A stretch of 64,000 nucleotides of DNA from Azadirachta indica (taxonomy: Eukaryota; Streptophyta; Magnoliopsida; Sapindales; Meliaceae), in the NCBI GenBank assembly GCA_022749755.1, contig CM040452.1, positions 12,418,350-12,482,349 on the forward strand. The letters are read 5' to 3'. Below are positions 59,130 to 64,000 of the stretch, one piece after another. The translations under genes were made by a program, and so were the position numbers. The notes under the pieces are model-generated. The model searched no databases. It was not told the origin of the DNA and worked only from the letters and a program-made list of their open reading frames with translations. Positions within the stretch are counted from its first letter, which is position 1; each line of letters begins with the position of its first letter.

Positions 59130-59820
59130 GACCAAAAAATTGAGATACAGAGCGACCAAGTATTGGTGATTGAAGGGGTGCTATATTGGCGAGGTTTTTC
59201 CCTCCCGTACTTATGGTGTTTACGGCTCGAGGATGCAAATTACATGTTGAGGGAAATACATGAAGGCGTTTGTGACAACCATCATGGGGAAGAACGTTGG
59301 CATTTATAGCTCTCAGGCAGGAATAATACTGGTCGACAATGAAAAAGGACGTCAAGCAGTTAGTAAGGAGGTGTGGTAGGTGTCAAGGATTGCAAATATA
59401 CCGAGGTAATAAGCCGATAAGCTAACCACTTTGGGTGGACCTTCGCCTTTTGCCCAACGGGATGTACATTTGATCAAGCCGATGCCAACAGGAAGAGGAC
59501 AAGCTAAGTATGTCGTTGTGGCCATGGATTATTTCACTAAATTGGCCGAGACGAAGCCATTCTCAATCATTATGAAGGCAAGGATAATGGACTTTATATG
59601 GAGAATGATAGTTTTCCGATTCAGTGTACCATGTACACTAATCACTGATAATGGTAAGTAGTTTGGTAACACAAAGTTTAAAGAGCTTTGTAGGAACTTA
59701 AGAATAGACATTCGATTCGTCTCTCTAACTCACCCGAAAGCTAATGGCCAGGTGAAAGACATTAACAAGATAATCAAACACACCCTAAAGGAACAGTTTA
59801 AGTCTCCAGTCCTCTAGACC
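59130..59820 (+). pseudogene. Tat gypsy integrase, degenerate and truncated
   Basis: The N-terminal finger is decayed (EGVCDNHHGE-like at 59260-59300; CGRCQGLQ near 59380). The core is clear: YVVVAMDYFTKLAETKPFS (first Asp), VPCTLITDNGK (second Asp), RFVSLTHPKANGQVKDINK. The third acidic residue, usually Glu in GQVE, reads Lys-Asp here. The match stops near 59820 at an in-frame stop. No 3' end or LTR follows. Confidence 0.8.
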
Positions 59821-59852
59821 CAGCTTCATTTATAAGGTCAATATAAATTCTT

Positions 59853-60662
59853 TTTCTATGTAAGCTCATGTTGTTGACGCATTTTGCTTGGTTAATTGTA
59901 ATAATATTAGCTAGTCAGCTCGATAAGGCAAGCAATAGTGTGCATATAATATATAGTAATTTTAATTCATACATATATATTTTTATGTTGGTTATTGCAA
60001 CGATGCAAGATTGATGATGGGAAAGTATGCAACTTCAATGGAGCTTAGAACTCAGTTTATGTTTTAGCAGCTAAGCCAGAAAAAGAAAAGCAGAATCTCA
60101 TTCCAATTTGCCAGTGACAAGTTAGGTTTAAACATAGCCAGGGATTTTCTTAGCCAAAACAGCTAATAAAATGAATCTTATAGTAACGAAGAACAAGTCA
60201 AATCAACTAGAATTATACTCTAAAAGTACTGGTAAGGAAGAACAACCTTAACTTTTTATGCCAAATCTTATCAATAATGTTAACTACGGAACTATATCCA
60301 TGGTGATTATTAACTAATAACTAGAAGTTTTGATTTATTTATTTAGGGCATAGATGAGACAAGGTTAGGTGAATTCTACTTTAGTCAAAGATTGATTGAA
60401 TCCGTGCCTATAAATAGACACTATAGAGCTGCCAAGCACGATCATTCCTACCTGTTTATAGTACTATACCTTAGAAAAGGGTTATTTTCAGCCTTACTCC
60501 CACATTTACTGACATATATTAGAGATACATCAAATTTTGTGAAAGGTATCACTCCACCACCAAATAATAATAAAATGATTATTTTACCCTTACTTTAAAT
60601 AAAAATAAAAATAAACTAAAAAGAATAATAACATTTTAGTCCCTAAATTTTAGTTAAATAAC
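59853..60662 (+). repeat. Left arm of the foldback element
   Basis: It pairs with 61215-62025. Identity is highest in the outer ~600 bp and falls near the inner end, where the arms differ by small indels (blocks TTTTACCCTTACTTTAAATA and CATTTTAGTCCCTA). Confidence 0.85.
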
Positions 60663-61214
60663 ATAGTAAGGTAAATTTTAACTAATTTTAATATTTTAGT
60701 TCCTACTTTAACATTAATCCATTAAATAGTAATAAATTATAAATTTACCACTATAGATTAGATTTACATGAATATATTATACCATTCATATTTAATATAA
60801 AGTACAAATGTAAAAACTCTAATTTACCACTAACATTGCCACCCTTATCCCCTTCCCATCTTCAAGCATGCTATCATTATTATCATATCTATTTTTATCT
60901 TTTATCTTTTTTATTATTTATCATTTTTTTCCTTTCTGTATCACTTTCTCTGTCATAACCATTGTTAATATTTTATTTTTTTTTCAAATATAAATTTTCT
61001 CCTAATGATATCTAAAAAGGATAATAGGAGAAATTAATACATTTTTTTTAAACAATAAATGATAAAAAATGCATGCTTCCTTTGAATTTTTTATTAAGTA
61101 TAATAAAATTTTAGCTTTTAATGTTGAGTAAAAAGAGTGAATTTTAACCTAAAAAATTATAATGAATGAAGACAAATATAATAACATGGACTAAAAGGTT
61201 ATAATGAGTCAAAG

Positions 61215-62025
61215 TATGTCACAATTTGTTATTAATTTAAACTATAGGGGCTAAAATGATAATATTTCTTTTACTTTTACTTAAAATAAGGGTAAAATAG
61301 CTATTTTATTGTTATTTGGGGTAGAGTGATGCCTTTTACAAAATTTAGTGTATCTCTAATATATATCAATAAATGTGGGGGTAAGGCTGAAAATAACCCT
61401 TTTCTAAGGTATGGTACTATAAACAGGTAGGAATGATCGTGCTTGGCAGCTCTATAGTGTCTATTTATAGGCACGGATTCAATCAATCTTTGACTAAAGT
61501 AGAATTCACCTAACCTTGTCTCTTCTATGCCCTAAATAAATAAATCAAAACTTCTAGTTATTAGTTAATAATCACCATGGATTTAGTTCCGTAGTTAACA
61601 TTATTGATAAGATTTGGCATAAAAAGTTAAGGTTGTTCTTCCTTACCAGTACTTTTAGAGTATAATTCTAGTTGATTTGACTTGTTCTTCGTTACTATAA
61701 GATTCATTTTATTAGCTGTTTTGGCTAAGAAAATCCCTGGCTATGTTTAAACCTAACTTGTCACTGGCAAATTGGAATGAGATTCTGCTTTTCTTTTTCT
61801 GGCTTAGCTGCTAAAACATAAACTGAGTTCTAAGCTCCATTGAAGTTGCATACTTTCCCATCATCAATCTTGCATCGTTGCAATAACCAACATAAAAATA
61901 TATATGTATGAATTAAAATTACTATATATTATATGCACACTATTGCTTGCCTTATCGAGCTGACTAGCTAATATTATTACAATTAAACAAGCAAAATGCG
62001 TCAACAACATGAGCTTACATAGAAA
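61215..62025 (-). repeat. Right arm of the foldback element
   Basis: Reverse complement of the left arm. It ends CTTACATAGAAA at 62025, immediately next to the start of the dispersed repeat copy 2. Confidence 0.85.
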
Positions 62026-62915
62026 CATGAGGCAAGAATAAACAAAATAAGCATCTCTTCTCTTTTCTCCATTCTAAACTTGCTTCTTGACTTCTGACTT
62101 TGTTTTTGTGTTTTGTATAGAAAAAGTGGTACTAACAAAGCCCAATGTATATGTTGTTAACAGGTTGAAAGGTCTAATAATCAAGCTAAGCCAAAAAACT
62201 CAAGCTGGATTTAGCTTAGGTCCAAAAAATTAGAAGACCTCAAAAACTATAACTTATTTCCTCTGAAGGACAAGGTAATCGAAAGTTAATGTGCCACCAC
62301 CTTTTCAAATGGAGCTTGCCTCTACTAAAAAGGCCGGCCTAAAACCTTCTCTCAAGCAACAAAAAGAGAAAATCTTGAGAACGAAAGCTTTGATGGGGAA
62401 GACCATAGGGAGTTACTCCTATGATGAGATTGAGAAGGAAAAGGGTTTCCATCAAAGAGGCTCCTTTAGTCGGGTAGAAGAAAGAAGTGGCTCCTTTAGC
62501 AATTTTTTAAGGAAAAGAGCTAGCTCCCGATGATTTGCCTAAGGCCAAAAGGCAATACTTCAAGCATCTCCTTTTTCCGCCCAACAACATGCGACAATAA
62601 TTTTTTTGACCTAGTCATTGAACATGAAAGAGAAGTCTATCAATGAAATATTGACCGTGATTCACCAAGCTATAAACAAGGTAAAATTCTCAGTTCACCT
62701 TAGATTTTTCTTTCTTCTCTTTTTCATAGTGGCAGCTTTTTTACGGATATCACTTGGAATGATGACTCTTGTCTGTTGCCATTTCTTATGGATATCCGTC
62801 ATTCAATTGCGATGGGTTCATTTCTGGAAAATTCTTCAAGGTAAGACTTTGCCTTTCCCCTCGAACTCACAACCTTTGCGGACTAAGGATAAAATTTTCT
62901 TCCTAGATATTTGAG

Positions 62916-63856
62916 TGTTGGGAAACCGTAATGAGATTTTTCAGGGATATTGTCCATGTCACCCAGGTAATGGATAACTGTTAAAGTCTTAAAACTTATG
63001 GCACACAACATACTCAATGATGGCCTTGCATCAAGTTGACAGGTTGTGGGATTTACATAAGGTTGCGCGATAGGTCTCAGCAAATTGAGATGAGGGTGCA
63101 AGCTACATTGCGGAAAGTGATGTTGGGCACTCCGAGAAAGATTAGTGTTTTGGGAATGCTATGAGATCAGTTGGAATCGTTGTTATGAACCCATCTGACC
63201 CGAAATATGGCTGTGAGCAAGAATGGTACAGGTAGCAATAAGACAATAGCTGGGCTATGCAATGAGTGTTTATAATGAGCTGTGTGGGTACATACAGACG
63301 CAAGCCATGAGCTAAAAGACTCAAGGCAGTAGCAGGGGTATTCGATAAGGCCCTAAACGAGATGCACTTGCTGGGATTAAACCAGAGAGACTTGGTCTTT
63401 GACAATATGTCAAGTTAGGACTAAGTCAAGATAACTTAATGGCAATCCCTTGGCTTAAGGAAAATAGCACACAAAGTGGCCTTAAGAATAATTCATTTTG
63501 ACTAGGGAAATGCATTGTGGCAGCATGTGTGTGAGACTTGTGGCCCTAGCAATCAGAGGTGTTGGTTTCCTTTACTTGTATATATATAGAGTAGTGAGTG
63601 TGCTAGAGATCATCAAGTGAGTGAAGTAAATCTCTAGCACATCAAGCCTTGTACATTTGTAATGTTTCTTGAGAGAAATAGAAAAGTCGAAGAGAGCTTT
63701 CCCTTTGTAAATTTGTGCAAGCGAAGTGTGTTTTCCTTCAAAGCGCAGAAAGTTTCGAGAGTCAAAACTACATTGCGGAAGTGAGAAATTGTTGGTCGAA
63801 GTTATTTGGCACAAGTTTATGGTTGCCACATTAACAAAAAGTCTCCTGTGATAACA
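62916..63856 (+). mobile_element. LTR-like insertion in dispersed repeat copy 2
   Basis: Copy 1 runs without interruption from GGGTGTTGG to GATAACCATGAAG (5860-5886), but in copy 2 about 0.93 kb lies between the matching points. The block has a TATA-like run (TATATATATAGA, 63578-63590) followed by a hairpin, as in LTR promoters, and TG near its start and CA near its end. No target duplication was confirmed, so the ends are approximate. Confidence 0.45.
63599..63641 (+). repeat. Hairpin just after TATA-like box
   Basis: TGTGCTAGAGAT (63599-63610) and its exact reverse complement ATCTCTAGCACA (63630-63641) flank a 19-base loop, beginning about 10 bp after the TATA-like run. Confidence 0.75.
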
Positions 63857-64000
63857 ACCATGAAGCGAGTTTTAAGGGGAATAAGGTCCTAGGTGGTTAT
63901 CCCCATGATTTTCCCACCATTTTCTCGCTGATGTTTGTTTTGATAATTAACTGAGGTGAGATTTCATCCTTTGACCTGAGCTTGTGATTTACAATTGAAG

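Larger units (their letters stand above)
45180..59820 (+). mobile_element. Decayed Tat-lineage Ty3/gypsy element, split by a copia insertion
   Basis: The left part (about 45180-48311) has LTR-like sequence, a mutated primer-binding site near 46168, gag with a zinc-knuckle-like motif and the start of protease. The right part (57808-59820) resumes near the end of reverse transcriptase and contains RNase H, a second archaeal-type RNase H and integrase. The dual RNase H places it in the Tat/Ogre-like branch. Between them lies the SIRE-like element 48312-57807. The reverse-transcriptase core and the outer end of the copia 3' LTR are both missing at the right junction, so a deletion removed them together. 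The left boundary is approximate and no 3' LTR is seen. Confidence 0.75.
59853..62025. mobile_element. 2.17-kb foldback element with ~0.8-kb inverted arms
   Basis: The left arm from 59853 (TTTCTATGTAAGCTCATG) and the reverse complement of 61215-62025 are nearly identical over about 800 bp. A small open frame starting MIESVPINRHYRAAKHDHS is therefore present on both strands (60392-60598 plus, 61301-61486 minus). The AT-rich middle (about 60665-61210) is not inverted. No transposase is present and I found no clear target duplication. High arm identity in the midst of decayed elements suggests relative youth or gene conversion between arms. Confidence 0.85.
62026..64000. repeat. Dispersed repeat family, copy 2 (runs off window)
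   Basis: Collinear with 4570-6020: AGCATCTCTTCTCTTTTCTCC at 62050, SLKQQKEKILRTKALMGK near 62355, YDEIEKEKGF near 62420, EKSINEILTVIHQAINKVKFS near 62630, and the AACCATGAAGCGAG block at 63857. It is interrupted by a block with LTR-like features (about 62916-63856). Both copies are broken by stops. The frames that align with one another suggest the ancestor was coding. Confidence 0.6.

Noticed and set aside
60392..61486. Pair of similar ORFs on opposite strands (MIESVPINRHYRAAK...)
   Set aside because: They are the same sequence in the two arms of the foldback element. Their mirror placement, not coding, explains the similarity.
1..64000. tRNA, rRNA and miRNA genes
   Set aside because: I saw no segment with convincing tRNA boxes or rRNA sequence by eye. 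The foldback arms are far longer than a miRNA precursor. A covariance-model scan would settle this.

Overview
The window is nuclear DNA from a flowering plant, probably a eudicot. The evidence is spliced plant gene fragments (a plant NUP214/LNO1-type nucleoporin, a lambda glutathione transferase, a plant PNPOx-like protein), very AT-rich intergenic DNA, and dense nested plant transposons (Ty3/gypsy chromovirus and Tat types, Ty1/copia, Mutator-like elements, hAT). The species cannot be named from the sequence. I find no clearly intact host gene. Almost everything is a transposon, a decayed transposon or a pseudogene.

Layout. 1-3076: 3' part of a Ty3/gypsy chromovirus (gag, protease, integrase, chromodomain, 3' LTR) whose polyprotein lacks reverse transcriptase and RNase H. 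3077-7200: decayed repeat DNA, including copy 1 of a family that returns at 62026-64000. 8054-17349 (minus): a full-length, intron-bearing NUP214-like locus with an in-frame stop and many frameshifts, carrying a 281-bp LTR-like insertion.

17438-24594: a Mutator-like element (MULE-1) with a perfect 9-bp target duplication. It holds a dead transposase plus fragments of two host genes on the minus strand: the first four exons of a lambda GST and the 3' exons of a PNPOx-like gene up to its stop codon. 24604-33918: a second, abutting MULE (MULE-2) of the KAONASHI/CUMULE kind, with a DUF1985/Ulp1-protease-like gene on plus and a transposase gene on minus. That transposase is split by a solo LTR with a perfect 5-bp duplication. 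The 9-bp target sequence occurs three times, around and between the two MULEs.

33930-44356: a train of non-autonomous DNA transposons, some nested, including a probable hAT element and a small MULE-type MITE. About 45180-59820: a decayed Tat-lineage gypsy element with two RNase H domains. It is interrupted by a defective SIRE-like copia element (48312-57807), which is itself interrupted by two solo LTRs. 59853-62025: a 2.2-kb foldback element with inverted arms of about 0.8 kb. 62026-64000: copy 2 of the early repeat family, with its own LTR-like insertion.

The most notable parts are the double gene capture in MULE-1, the shared target site between two different MULEs, the CGAAAGT-type repeat clusters shared by several of these DNA elements, and the four-level nesting at 45-60 kb.
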